Positions 1 to 10,894 of a stretch of DNA of 64,000 bases are shown here, piece after piece. Position 1 is the first letter of the stretch, and each line of letters begins with the position of its first letter. The translations under genes and the position numbers were made by a program. The DNA lies in contig OW121741.1 in assembly GCA_933228675.1 (NCBI GenBank), positions 23,256,224 to 23,320,223 on the forward strand. The letters run 5' to 3'. A model generated the notes under the pieces. The model was not told the origin of the DNA. It was given only the letters and a program-made list of their open reading frames with translations, and searched no databases. The DNA comes from Stomorhina lunata. Taxonomy: Eukaryota; Arthropoda; Insecta; Diptera; Rhiniidae.

Positions 1-126
1 TTTTCGTCTATTATCGTTGATTCCCAGTGGTGCATGGGGCCTCAAGATAGGAATAGCGCGCTATAAACTAGTCTTCTTCGTCTATTACCCTTGACTCCCA
101 GTGCAAAAAAGGGGCCTCAGCATAGG
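1..126 (-). pseudogene. Two 3'-terminal scraps of a non-LTR retrotransposon
   Basis: Read on the minus strand, 1-45 gives EAPCTTGNQR followed by a stop. About 76-125 carries a second copy ending TGSQG and a stop. Both match the C-terminus EALCSTGSQG-stop that is better preserved at 21107-21256, and they recur at 33012-33056 and 40680-40715. In that fuller copy the frame contains the TWRRT...W..V...RNRVR..MVEALC pattern typical of the C-terminal tail of RTE/CR1/jockey-type reverse transcriptases. Only the last 10-15 codons survive here, in two head-to-tail scraps. The clade is not resolved. Confidence 0.6.
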
Positions 127-245
127 GACTAGGGATGTAAGAGAATGCAATTGTTTGCTTGGCCTTTCCAGCTACCAAGTAGCAACTGTATCAACTTCCT
201 ACTCAAACCTCCTAGTGCTATATCCCGGTAAACTAAGCAATTATG
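127..245 (+). repeat. Segment shared with 40203-40320
   Basis: This stretch (GGGATGTAA..., CCAGCTACCAAGTAG..., CCTCCTAGTGCTATATCC...) aligns by eye at roughly 75% with 40207-40320. In both places it lies near the 3' scrap of the same non-LTR element, so it may be part of that element's 5' leader. The association is inferred from proximity at two loci only. Confidence 0.5.
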
Positions 246-635
246 CTTGTTTTATGGTGTAGTCTTAGTCGCATGTTTCCTTGCATTCCCTTTTTTCTCT
301 AAAAAAAATCACTATATACGAGTACTTTCCTCTACAAAATACGTTAGATGGTTGCAATCTTGAAAAAACCAGATCGAAAAAATTCCCTAACAAAGAAAAC
401 AAACAAAAAGTCTTTAGGTAAACGTTTGAATTTGTTTCAAATTCATATGAAAATAAATTTTCTTGGCTTACCACCACTACCACTACAAGACATGTAAGTA
501 TCCAGCAGTTTCAGTTCGAAGGAATGTTTCGATATCAAACAAAATATAATGAGGTTTTACATGTGGAATATAAGGATTTACTTGGAGTAGTACCAAGATA
601 CAAGAAATTTATCTTTTTCTAGTTCGTTATTTCAC
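246..635. other. AT-rich DNA, nothing recognised
   Basis: No coding pattern, RNA gene or clear repeat was found. The short open frames have no recognisable motif. Confidence 0.6.
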
Positions 636-890
636 ATATCGCACTTGATCAACAAGAGGGTATTAACTCAAAATTTGTAAATTGTCAGTAGAGTCAAAAA
701 ACTATTTTATTTTACTACTACTTTCATATAAGGAAGAGGGGTAAAACTGTAGTTTTTTTGGTGAAATTACAGTGATAATGATGCCAGATTTTTACAGTGG
801 GTAGATAAGACTACTACACATCAATTTCTTTTAAAAATTGAAAATTTAAAAATTTTGAGTTAATACCCTCTTGTTGAACAAGTGCGATAT
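636..890. mobile_element. 255-bp MITE with about 50-bp terminal inverted repeats
   Basis: The left arm, 636-685, starts ATATCGCACTTGATCAACAA and the right arm, 842-890, is its near-perfect reverse complement. They share an inner motif, GAGGGTATTAACTCAAAA. The outermost TA at each end could be a TA target duplication, which would suit a Tc1/mariner-type non-autonomous element. The interior is AT-rich and has no coding potential. Confidence 0.65.
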
Positions 891-1123
891 ATAGAAGACG
901 GTCCTCCAATGTGAAACTACTGGGTATAATTGTGTTTTTCTATGGCTTCGTATGTGAAAGTGCAGCACATAAACGATTTCCAAAATAAATGCATTAATAT
1001 TAAAACGGGAAGTAAAACATTTCAAAATATATTTTTGAAGAATAGAAAAAATTTTAATATACAATAAATGCTTAAAAAGTGTCTTTCATAAGAAGCACAA
1101 TTTAATCTTTACCTTTTAATTAA

Positions 1124-2330
1124 AGTACCTGGTTGACCGAGCCTTGCTCGGAGCTTTATGATAAGCATTTTGTGCAAATATTCAGTTAATTTCGAATTAT
1201 TTTATTTATTTTTTCCGTTCAACACATAGTTTGCCTAGTTTACAAATTAACTCATTTTGAAAAATTTTGGAAATTGGTCATACCAACAGAAACCTCCGTC
1301 AACTCATGCGCAACAACTTTGCTAAATATTATATCCTGATCAAATGCACAGTTTACGATATATTTCATTTTGAGTAATTTTCAGTGGCGCCACCTGTTGG
1401 ACTTTGGTCATTCCAATTAATAAACCTTCGTCGGCTCATCTGCAACAACTTTGCTAAAGATTATAGCATGATTAATTGTACAGCTTACGATTAAATTGAC
1501 TTTGAGTAAATTTCAGTGGCGCCACCTGTCGATATTTCTTCATACCAATTAAAAAACCTTCGTCGGCTCATGTGTAACAACTTTGCTAAAAATTATAGCA
1601 TAATTAAATGTACAGCTTACGATAAAATTGACTTTGTGTAATTTTCAGTAGCGCCACCTGTCGGTTATTATTCACACCAACTAAAAAACCTTTGCCTTTG
1701 CTCATGCGCTACAACTTTGCTAAAGATCATAGCATGATCAAATATACAGTTTACGATTTAATTAATTTTTAGTAATTTTCAATGGCGCCACCTAACAGAA
1801 ATTAGTCTTACCAACTTAAAAACCTTCGCCGGCTTATTGGCAACATCTTCGCTAAAGAGCATAATATGATCAAATTCACAGTTTACTATTACTTAAAGAA
1901 CATACATACAAACATTAATTTGTTTAAAAGTCATAACATTACTCATTTTTCCCCTTTTTATCCGCTACTTTCAAAAAGTTCCATATGCTTATTTGGTACT
2001 TCTTTGGTACCAATTGAATTCGGTACATTTTATTAAAACGCAGTTAACATAATTCCTATTCATATTACTTTTGAGATGTTAAGTTATCATTTTATCCCTT
2101 TTTTACCCATTTTGGCCCCAAAATCAAAAAAGTACCAAGTACGTGTTCAATATTTCTTTCACATCTATTGACTGCAGTACAAAGTTCCTTTCTATATTCT
2201 TTGGTTTAAAAAAGAAGAGTGGGTTAAAAAAGTACCAAAAACTATTTTCACCCTTTTTTATCCCCTATCGGACATAGTTTCAAAAAAGTACCAAATACCT
2301 GTCCGCTTATTTTCATAGGTGTTTAAAACG
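1124..2330 (-). mobile_element. Helitron-like non-autonomous repeat, copy A
   Basis: On the minus strand this block aligns over roughly 900 bp with the plus-strand copy at 38445-39370. Both contain a GGTACTTTTTTGATTT... segment, then several degenerate copies of a roughly 130-bp unit (ACTTTGCTAAA..., GGCGCCACCTG), and finish with a short GC-richer hairpin. Here the hairpin is CCGAGCCTTGCTCGG at 1137-1151, about 12 bp from the end. A 3' hairpin next to a short tail with no terminal inverted repeats is the Helitron plan. The terminal CTRR is not clean and no replication helicase is present, so the class remains tentative. The far end near 2330 is approximate. Confidence 0.5.
1255..1890. repeat. 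About five degenerate 130-bp tandem units
   Basis: The motif ACTTTGCTAAA recurs near 1316, 1451, 1580, 1716 and (as CTTCGCTAAA) 1847. GGCGCCACCT follows at 1387, 1513, 1650 (as GCGCCACCTG) and 1783. This is the internal tandem region of the Helitron-like repeat. Confidence 0.7.
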
Positions 2331-2584
2331 TAATTTTAATTTTGTTTCTATACCTATTATTTTAGGAGATATAACGTTTTCGTTATATCTCATTTAAGAA
2401 TATAAGATAAGATAGGAGGAGTTTGTGGTATCATAGCAATTATTTATTAGTTTAAAATATCTATTGTGTGAAATATAACATCGGCTTCTCTAGTTGAAGA
2501 ACATCTGAAATTTTTTTTACGATTCTAGTGAATTGAAGCAAAGGAACAAAAAAATTATATGCAGAGTTGCCGTTTTTTATACTT
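2331..2584. other. AT-rich spacer, nothing recognised
   Basis: No gene or clear repeat seen. A short inverted pair around ATATAACGTTTTCGTTATAT lies at about 2370-2390. Confidence 0.5.
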
Positions 2585-3020
2585 TTAACTAAAAAAAGAA
2601 ACATTTTTTTATCAAAAATTTTTTATCAAAAATTTATAAAATTTTTTGTCAAAAATTTTTCTATGGAAAATTTTATATTAAAAATTTTTCTATGGACAAT
2701 TTTTTATCAAAAACTTTTCTATGGACAATTTTTTATCATAAAGTTTTCTATGGAAAATTTTTTATCAAAAATTTTTCTATAGAAAATTTTTTTATCAAAA
2801 ATTGTTCTATAGAAGATTTGTAAACTTTTTTGTATAAAAATATTTTTATTGAAAAATTTTATATAAAATATAATTTTTATCGAACAAATTTTCTAAAGAA
2901 AAATATTTTTATTAGAAATGTTCCTATAAAAAAATTTTTGGATCGAAAATATCTAAAAAATCTAAAATTGTTTAATATTAGAATTTATATTTGTTTTGAA
3001 AAAAATTCCCAATATTTACA
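2585..3020. repeat. Degenerate TATAG-core satellite (array 1)
   Basis: Irregular units of TTTTTATCAAAAATTTT alternate with TTCTATGGA or TTCTATAGA cores at about 30-bp spacing. They decay into generic AT-rich sequence after about 2830. The linker (TTTTTATCAAAA) matches the array at 42.3-43.3 kb. Open frames across it come from the repeat and are not genes. Confidence 0.75.
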
Positions 3021-3051
3021 ATAATATTCCCAATGTTTACAAAAATAATAG

Positions 3052-3197
3052 TGTCGTGACAACAATGTTCGAGATTATATTTCTTTGTTCTCTCGAACCA
3101 TATATTTTGTTGCTATAAATCGGATTTCGATTTGTTTCTTGCCTATTTTGTTTTTGCCTTTTCTTTAATAAAGCGGCACCAACTAACTCTGTTAACA
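3052..3197 (+). repeat. Possible short solo LTR
   Basis: The segment begins TGTCGTGACA and ends TGTTAACA, giving TG...CA ends. It contains a TATA-like GCTATAAATCGG at about 3111-3122 and AATAAA at 3167-3172, in the order expected of an LTR promoter and polyadenylation signal. No target duplication, primer site or partner LTR was found, so this is only a candidate. Confidence 0.25.
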
Positions 3198-3234
3198 TCC
3201 AAATTCCAACTGAATGATTTGAATACTCATTTTC

Positions 3235-3330
3235 ATGAGTTTTATTAATTTGCGTAGTATTTACGCAAATTGAAAAAAATCATCGGCTACTGGTGGTATG
3301 GGCTGCCTACTCCTGCATATCATGCCGTTC
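3235..3330 (+). repeat. Segment shared with 60180-60270
   Basis: The stretch around ATTTACGCAAATTG and CGGCTACTGGTGGTATGG matches 60190-60240 (ATTTGCGAAAATTA, CGGCTCCTGGCGGCATAGG) at about 75%. Both copies lie beside a TATAG-core satellite array. Its origin is not recognised. Confidence 0.5.
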
Positions 3331-3770
3331 TGTTGATTCTATGAAGTTTGTTATGTCTCATATTTGACAATTTTATTTGTCCTAGTATTTTTTTATAAAA
3401 ATCTGTGCTAGTTGAGAAAAGCTTCAAAGCTCATTTAACAAGTTAGTTTAATTTTGAGAGGGTACACCTCAATTTGCGATGAATGATGTAAAATCGTCTG
3501 CCTGAAGTCCTTTTTTAAACTCTCAAGGATGTTTTCGACAGATCTTGCATTTCGTCGACCACGAATAGTCTTTCTGAAGGAAGATTACAGCGACTGCAAA
3601 ATGGGAAAAGCGCGATACATTGAAAGAACAGATCTCAATTTTGAACTTTGAATCTTTTTCTGGAGCAGCTTCAAAGGCTTTGCAAGCCTCATATTTTGTC
3701 ACCATATAGAGTCGCAAAGATTAGAAGAGAGGACACGTATTATTCTGCTCATTATAATATTGGATTATTT
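3331..3770. other. Unrecognised DNA before array 2
   Basis: A 64-codon minus-strand open frame at 3523-3717 shows no recognisable motif. No other structure was seen. Confidence 0.5.
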
Positions 3771-3773
3771 CTT

Positions 3774-5745
3774 GGAGTTTTCGGTAACGAACAACTTTTT
3801 TGATTTTTGATAAAAAAATTTTCTATTCAAAAATAACAAAATTTTCTATAGAAAAATTAAAAAAAAATAAAAAATTTCTATAGAAAAATTGATGCTAAAA
3901 AAATTTTCTATAGAAAAATTTTTGATAAAAAAGTTTTATATAGAAAAATTTTTGATAAAAAAATTTTCTATAGAAAAATTTTTGAGAAAAAAATTTCCAA
4001 AGAAAAATTTTTGATAAAAAAATTTTCTATAGAAAAATATTTGATAAAAAAATTTTCTATAGAAAAAGTTTGTATAAAAAAATTTTCTATAGAAAAATTT
4101 TCGAAAAAAAATATTCTGTAGAAAAATTTTTGATAAAAAAATTTTCTATAGAAAAATTTTTGATAAAAAAATTTTCTATAGAAAAATTTTTGATAAAAAA
4201 ATTTTCTATATAAAAATTTTTGATAAAAAAATTTTCTATAGAAAAATTTTTGATAAAAAAATTTTCTATAGAAAAATTGATGATAAAAAAATTTTCTATA
4301 GAAAAATTTTTGATAAAAAAAAATTTCTATGGAAAAATTTTTGATAAAAAAATTTTCTATAGAAAAATTTTTGATTAAAAAATTTTCCATAGAAAAATTT
4401 TTGATAAAAAAATTTTCTATAGAAAAAGTTTTGATAAAAAAATTTTTTATAGAAAAATTTTTGATAAAAAAAATTTCTTTAGAAAAAATTTTTTATAAAA
4501 AAATTCTCTATAGAAAAATTTTTGATAAAAAAATTTTCTATAGAAAAATTATTGATAAAAAAAATTTTCTATAGAAAAATTTTTGATAAAAAAATTTTCT
4601 ATAGAAAAATTTTTGATAAAAAAATTTTATATAGAAACATTTTTAATAAAAAAATTTTCTATAGAAAAATTTTCTATAAAAATTATTTTTTGGAGTTTTT
4701 GGAAACGAACAACTTTTTTGATTTTTGATAAAAAAAATTTTCTATAGAAGCATTTTTGATAAAAAAATTTTCTATTCAAAAATTTTTTATAAAAAAATTT
4801 TCTATAAAAAAATTTTTATAAAAAATTTTCTATAGAAAAGTTTTTTATAAAAAAATTTTCTATAGAAAAATTTTTGATAAAAAAATTTTCTATAGAAAAA
4901 TTTTTGATAGAAAAATTTTTGATTAAAAAATTTTCTATAGAAAAATTTTTGATTAAAAAATTTTCTATAGAAAAAGTTTTATAAAAAAATTTTCTATAGA
5001 AAAAGTTTTGATAAAACAATTTTTTATAGAAATATAAAAAAATTTTCTATAAAAAAATTTTCTATAGAAAAATTTTCTATAGAAAATTTTTTTATAAAAA
5101 AAATTTCTATAAAAAAAATTTTGATAAAAAAATTTTCTTTAAAACAAATTTTGAAAAAAAAATTTTCTATACAAAAATAAAAACATTTTCTATAAAAAAA
5201 TTTTTTATAAAAAAATTTTCTTTAGAAAATTTTTTGAAAAAAAAAAATATTCTATAGAAAAATTTTTGATAAAAAAATTTTGTATAGAAAAATTTTTGAT
5301 AAAAAAATTTTCTATAGAAAAATTTTTGATAAAAAAATTTTCTATAGAAAAATTTTTGATAAAAAAAATTTTCTATAGAAAAATTTTTGATAAAAAATAT
5401 TTTCTATAGAAAAATTTTTGATAAAAAAAATTTTCTATAGAAAAATTTTTGGTAAAAAAAAATTTTGATAAACAATTTTTCCATAGAAAAATAAAAAAAT
5501 TTTCTATAAAAAAATTTCCTGTAAAAAATTTTTCTATAGAAAATTTTTTGAAAAAAAATATTCTATAGAAAAATTTTTGATAAAAAAAATTTCTATAGAA
5601 AAACCTTTGATAAAAAAATTTTCTAGAAAAATTTTTGATAAAAAAATGTTCTATAGAAAAATTTTTGATAAAAAAATTTTCTATAGAAAAATTTTTGATA
5701 AAAAAATTTTCTATAGAAAAATTTTTGATAAAAAAATTTTCTAAT
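3774..5745. repeat. TATAG-core satellite, 30-bp unit (array 2)
   Basis: There are about 65 tandem units of exactly 30 bp in the best part (4134-4320). Each holds the palindrome TTTTCTATAGAAAA and a linker TTTTTGATAAAAA. Because 30 is a multiple of three, long open frames run through it on both strands (for example 3968-4390); they encode only reiterated F/I/K/Y/N residues and should not be read as proteins. The leading unique sequence GGAGTTTT..AACGAACAACTTTTTTG at 3774 reappears inside the array at 4692, showing a block duplication of about 918 bp. Confidence 0.95.
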
Positions 5746-6690
5746 TAATTAATGTCATTAAACCGGCTTCTCGATGACTAGCTTTATGATTAATCTAATC
5801 TTTGGTTTGCTAGAACTGGAAGAAATAAAATTCAAAATGTAGTTTCAATCAGATGACGTTTATTCCTTTCAAAATTTCGAAATTCCCTGTTGAAAGACCC
5901 TCTATTAAAGTAGTTATTAATTTAAAAGTAGTTAATAATTTTTTAAGCACGTTTTTTTTTAATAAGACATTAAACGAATGATTTTGAATTCCAATTCCTA
6001 CTTCATATTTTGTAAACCTAATTTATTTTTTTTAATTTCCATTTACACAATTCCTGAAACAGTTCATGAAACCTCAACTACTTCAGGCTTCATTCTCCCT
6101 TTCATTTCTTATCACAATTCAAATAAATCATAAATTAAAACAATTTTTTATCTAAGAAAAATGAAAACGCTTTCACTCACAAAATAAGAAAAATCTTTAT
6201 TTTTGCTTATCGAAATTGTTAGAGCAAATCAAACCAAATCATGCACATCCAAAACCAAAAGAAAGAAACATTTCAAAATCTTTCCTACAGTTTTTGTCAA
6301 AAACTTTATTTGACAACTGTCAAAGTATTGTACAAATATAAAGCAACAACTAAGACACCACCACCAGCTTCAGCTTCAACAGCAACCGAAAGCAGTTCAA
6401 ATATATAACAAATATTTATTTTCGTTTTTTTGTTTTCGTCCTTGTATCCTTGTATTGCTAAAGGATTTTTTGTTTGTTTTGAGTTTATCACGATTTGCAA
6501 ATTGCTCGCAGGCTTTATATATGCGACAGAATGTCTGTTTTTATCTTTAAAATATCATGATTTTTGGATGCTTGCAAAATACAATAAATTGTAAAATTGT
6601 TTGGAAAGTAATGAAATGTAAAGGAATGTAATCATTAATATTAAGAAAGATAAAGTCATATAACTTCTTCTCTAAATTAAACCGGTTTAG
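5746..6690. other. AT-rich spacer, nothing recognised
   Basis: No coding motif, RNA gene or repeat could be supported. A minus-strand open frame at 6306-6500 has no recognisable family. Confidence 0.5.
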
Positions 6691-6945
6691 TCGTTATTTT
6701 AACCAAATTTTAGCTTCCAAATTCCACCTTCTTTTTAGTTAAATGAATTCACTCTTTTACATATCCTTCCAATAATCGTTATTTTAACCAAATTTTAGCT
6801 TCCAAATTCCACCTTCTTTTTAGTTAAATGAATTCACTCTTTTACATATCCCTCCAATAATCGTTATTTTAACCAAATTTTAGCTTCCAAATTCCACCTT
6901 CTTTTTAGTTAAATGAATTCACTCTTTTACATATCTCTCCAATAA
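6691..6945 (+). repeat. Three tandem copies of an 85-bp unit
   Basis: Copies begin TCGTTATTTTAACCAAATTT at 6691, 6776 and 6861. They are almost identical, differing at one or two bases near CATATCC(T/C)TCC, which suggests a recent local triplication. Confidence 0.95.
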
Positions 6946-7420
6946 AAGTATTCCACTTTATACTATTTATATGATTTCTGTTGATCTCATTTTTGTTTTT
7001 TGTTACAATTTTTGTATTTTCGCTTTGATACTTTATTGGCAACAATTTTAAAATATAATTTTATTATTGTTATTCAATATAAAACAATAAGCTCTAGATC
7101 CTTTTTGAATATTTTGTGGTCTTTCTGAAGCTTGATATCACTTAAAACTGAAAAACAAAGACAATAACAATTTTACAGAAATACAAATTTTCCCATAAGG
7201 AATAAGAAAGATTGTATTGATAATCGACTTAGACTAAGTCGATTGTTTCAAATTTGATAAAACAAATTTTGTGCTGTTAAACTATTTTATATTGAAAAAA
7301 ATAGGATTTTATTCAAAATACTTTTATTCTATTGTATTAAAAATACTCTATATATCTTTTATCAAAAATTATCTAAGTATTAGAAAATTGGTATGTATGT
7401 TAAATGTTTTCTAACATTAA
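6946..7420. other. AT-rich spacer, nothing recognised
   Basis: No gene, RNA or repeat seen. Confidence 0.5.
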
Positions 7421-8010
7421 TACGAGGGCAGGTAAATAAGTATGTGTCTTTTTGAATAAACTACAGATTTTAGTACAAACAATTAATTTGTTTGTCAACA
7501 TATTATCTTTTAAGCTCTGCAATATCTCAATTTTTTTGATGACTTTCGAAGAATATGATTTGTCGAGATCATCAAAATATGATCTATTCACAAATTATTT
7601 AACGCTACACATTTTAACCTCTCCCTGTGTAACACATTATAACAAAAAAACGCATATGAAATTACTCCTCCGAAACAAAAGTAATACCCCGTCCCCATAA
7701 GCGATATGTAATTTTTGAGGAGCCACATAGTAAGTCGAGTCGAGCCATTTTTTCAAGTTTGGGAACAAGAAATAGTCCCTTGATGCTAAATTTGAATAAT
7801 ATGATTGATTAGGGTGCATTTCGTAGCCCAATTTATGGATTCTTGCTATGTGTTCACTCCTGCATTTTTCAGATTTTGCCAAATGAGGTCGTCTTTTCTT
7901 AATTTCATACTTCATATGCACGAAAAGTTGGTATTGATTTTGCAGCCTAAAACCACCATTTTCGCCTTCATTGAGGAAAATTTACTCAGACACACCCAGT
8001 ATTTGATGTC
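7421..8010 (-). pseudogene. Decayed mariner transposase, C-terminal half
   Basis: On the minus strand, 7921-7700 encodes KKRRPHLAKSEK, then HKLGYEMHPNQSYYSNLA and RDYFLFPNLKKWL. This matches the mariner pattern in which a P-H-P-x-YSPDLAPSDY-F-LFPNLKKWL block carries the third catalytic aspartate. Here that position reads YSNLA, so the aspartate is lost. After a frame change, 7591-7400 continues FDDLDKSYSSKVIKK, resembling the C-terminal tail. Upstream reading to about 8010 needs further frame changes and stops. The sequence ACGAGGGCAGGTAAATAAG at 7422-7440 resembles a mariner terminal inverted repeat. The element is dead; the other end was not found. Confidence 0.8.
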
Positions 8011-8035
8011 AGATGCGTTATGGTAGATCCATTCC

Positions 8036-8345
8036 AAATATTATACCTAAATTTTGGTTGATTTGTCTGTCTGTCTCTCTGTTTGTCTGGCTGCCTGACT
8101 GTTGAAAGCATCGTAGCGCCTATTATTTTTGGGAAAAAATTGGTATTAAAATTCACATTTGACCATACCTCCCTAGCGTGACAATTTTTGGTATAAAAGA
8201 AAATGTTTTTTTCGAATTTATAACTTTTTCAACGGGATATTATGGCACTAGGTCTAAAAGTTTAGTTCTGAAAATTTAAGCCCAATCGGACAACGTTCTA
8301 TTGGCGCGCATCGGGTTCAAAGTTTAAGAGCCCATTTGTATGGGG
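8036..8345 (+). repeat. Dispersed-repeat fragments with GTCY microsatellite
   Basis: A GTCY-rich stretch (TGTCTGTCTGTCTCTCTG) at about 8067-8100 resembles the microsatellite region of HINE-type elements. The segment 8173-8345 (GTGACAATTTTTGGTAT..., AATCGGACAACGTTCTA..., GGCGCGC..., CCCATTTGTATGGGG) aligns with the minus strand of 9190-9337. Part of it (AAAGTTTAAGAGCCCATTT) also resembles the interior of the MITE at 33986-34176. Confidence 0.55.
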
Positions 8346-8884
8346 AAATTTGGCAAATTGATTACAGTTGTTACAATTTATTTACGAGCGTGTAAGTGAT
8401 TTTTGTCTTATTTAGTGCGTTTTTAAAGAAGGGTTTGTATGGGAGCTATAGTCTAATGTAGACCGATTTCAATTTTATACAGTGATTTTGGTTTATATAA
8501 GCAATATTTGTTTTTAAATTTCATTAAAAATATTTATATTTGTGGCCAATATATCAATTCCGAGAAGTGGGACCTATGGGAGGTACCATAAATATAGGAC
8601 CGATTTTGACGAATTTCAATAGCCATGGTCCCATTATCAAAAAAATGATCTGTGCCAAATTTCATTAAATTATCTTTAGAATTGCGACCTGTAGTTTGTT
8701 TACAAGGTTTACATGGGGGTTCAGCCAGCCAGACGGACGGACGGACGGACATCACGACTCAGAAAGTGATTCTAAGCCTATTGGTATAGTAAAAGGTGGG
8801 TCTAAGACAAATTTTTCTATGCGTGACATACATCAGCACAAACTTATTATACCCTTTCCACCTATGGTGGTGAAGGGTATAAAT
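8346..8884 (-). mobile_element. HINE-like element family 1, truncated copy
   Basis: The minus-strand start is the subterminal repeat TATACCCTTCACCACCATAG at about 8862-8881. It is followed by a body alignable with the fuller copies at 22990-24695 and 31126-31820, including the GTCY microsatellite (GACGGACGGACGGACGGAC on plus at 8730-8748). The 3' subterminal repeat and hairpin are missing. No protein is encoded. Confidence 0.75.
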
Positions 8885-9189
8885 AATAGGTAAATTCGAT
8901 TAAATTTTAACAAAACTAAACTATTTTATACGAACAAGCTATTAACAACTTTGGAATTTCTTTATTTACAAACGAAAAATGTTTGTGCATATCCTTAGGC
9001 GCGTTCTCGGAAACATGAATTTTCGGGGGGAAATTGCCAAAATAACTGCAAAACTACTTCATTTATTTTTGTCTTTGACTAATTGAAATAAAGCTGTGTC
9101 ATTTATCTTTAATATTCCATTATTTTTATATCAAAATTTTTTTTATTTTTGGTCAAAATTTCGCAAAATCAAAAAAATAACCTATTTTT

Positions 9190-9337
9190 CCCCATGCAAA
9201 TGGCATCCAAAGCTTCGGACCTGCGCGCGCCATTAGAAAGTTGTCCGATTTGGAGCAAACATTCATTATATTCCGTTGAGGAAGCCATAAGATTCGAAAA
9301 ATATTTTCTTTCATACAAAAAATGTCACCCTAATGTA
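9190..9337 (-). repeat. Second copy of the 8173-8345 repeat
   Basis: The minus strand reads CATTAGGGTGACATTTTTTG, then AATCGGACAACTTTCTAATG, GGCGCGCGCAGG and GCCATTTGCATGGGG, in the same order as 8173-8345. The 65-codon open frame lying across it is therefore repeat-derived. Confidence 0.7.
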
Positions 9338-9615
9338 TACATGTAGAATACTTAGAGCGTATACGTAATGAAAATAAATAATCCAATACTAATATCACGT
9401 ATACATACTCGAAAACTTTAATAAAACAATGAAATTATAAAAATTGTTTTTTAAGTCTTAACATATTGTATATTATTTGTTTAATCTATTGTACATATGT
9501 ATGTAATAATATTTATATGCAACTTTATTGTTGGTATGAAAAAGCTACAATAAAGATATAAAATACTAATTCCCTACTGTAGACTTTATTACAAAAAAAA
9601 AACTGAATACGAACA

Positions 9616-10894
9616 GGGCCCTATTTCACTAAGCTACAAGTCTACAATTACAAGTGTTTTTGCCTGTAAAATTGTGAACTTGTAAAAAATTGTGTTTTAT
9701 TGAAATACAATTACAAGTTTGTAGCTACAATTGATTTTTACAATTCACAAGTTTACAAGTCATACTTCTACAAGTGGTTTTGTTTCACAAACCTAAATTT
9801 GTACTTGTACACTTGTAGAATTGTAGAAAAAAAGCATAGGGTCGACTGAGACTCTCAAAAAAATTTTTACAAGTTACAAGTGAATGATAAATGGAATTCA
9901 AATTTGGTTTTTAAGTATCTTTTAATAAAAATTAGTTAAAATTAACACAAAATCAAATCAATATTAATGACCATTAATTTATTTTGTTTGATTAGAAGGT
10001 TTACATGGGGGTCCAACCAGATGGACGGACGGACTGACATCGACTCAGGAATGAATTCTAAGTCTATTAGTGTACAAAAGGTGGTCTAAGACCAATATTT
10101 TTATGCATTACATACATCAGCCCAAACTTATAATACGCTTTCCACCTATTGTGGTGAAGGATATGAAAATATAATCATGTGTGCAGAACAAGGGAAATCA
10201 ATGATGTCCTTGACTCAAGGATACCTCAAAAAGCATATCTTGCATTTTCTTTATCACTTTCTCAAATGTGGATAATAGTGTAGACAACAAAATATGAAAA
10301 CCAAAAAAATGTACCCATGGTGGATCGGAAAACAAAAAACTTTTTCTAAAATAATTCATAATATTTCAGTACAAATTTTGAATTTGAATACAAGATTAAA
10401 TTTTTTAATTAAGGGACATAAAACTACAGGACATATGCTAAAACGTGAGTCTAGTAATAAAAATCTGAAAACTGTATCAAAAGTTATATGCACATAAAGT
10501 GGGCATATTTCGGAAAAAATCTTGAAAAAAACGAAATTTGAACCGCCATAAAATCTGAACCAAAGAGAAATTAAAAACTTTGAAAATGTGTAAAAATTGC
10601 CTATGCTAGGAGAATGTATATAATTTCATGAAAATCGTAGATGGTGTGGTTCAGTACGAGTTCAAAAATGTTTTATTTAACTCCATATATTTATCAAAAT
10701 ATTTTATTTTATTATAATTGTAGAAATTATAATTTTAGAAATTGTAATTGTAGAAATTGTAGTTTACAAGTCCAAAAAGCTACAATTGTTGTATAAATTT
10801 TAATGAAACACAATTGAACAGCACTTGTAAGAATTAGACTTGAAATTGTAACTTGCAAACTTGTAGAATTGTAGTTTAGTGAAATAGGGCCCAG
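9616..10894. mobile_element. 1.28-kb inverted-repeat DNA element
   Basis: The left end GGGCCCTATTTCACTAAGCT and the right end are reverse complements over about 25 bp (right, minus strand: GGGCCCTATTTCACTAAACT). Inside each end lie many irregular TACAAGT/ACTTGTA motifs, so the termini can fold back further. A HINE fragment (9994-10170) sits in the interior. No transposase is visible and the target duplication is unclear, so the superfamily is not assigned. Confidence 0.7.
9994..10170 (-). mobile_element. HINE family 1 fragment nested in the inverted-repeat element
   Basis: The block from GAAGGTTTACATGGGGGTCC, through GATGGACGGACGGACTGAC, to CCACCTATTGTGGTGAAGGA matches the 5' part of HINE family 1 on the minus strand. 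It includes the GTCY microsatellite and the 5' subterminal repeat. Confidence 0.75.

Noticed and set aside
3523..3717. 64-codon minus-strand frame with mixed composition
   Set aside because: No motif recognised. The plus strand of the same stretch also has a partly open reading, so coding strand cannot be decided.
3968..5019. Several 65-140 codon frames rich in F, I, K, Y and N
   Set aside because: By-products of the 30-bp satellite; both strands are open at the same place.
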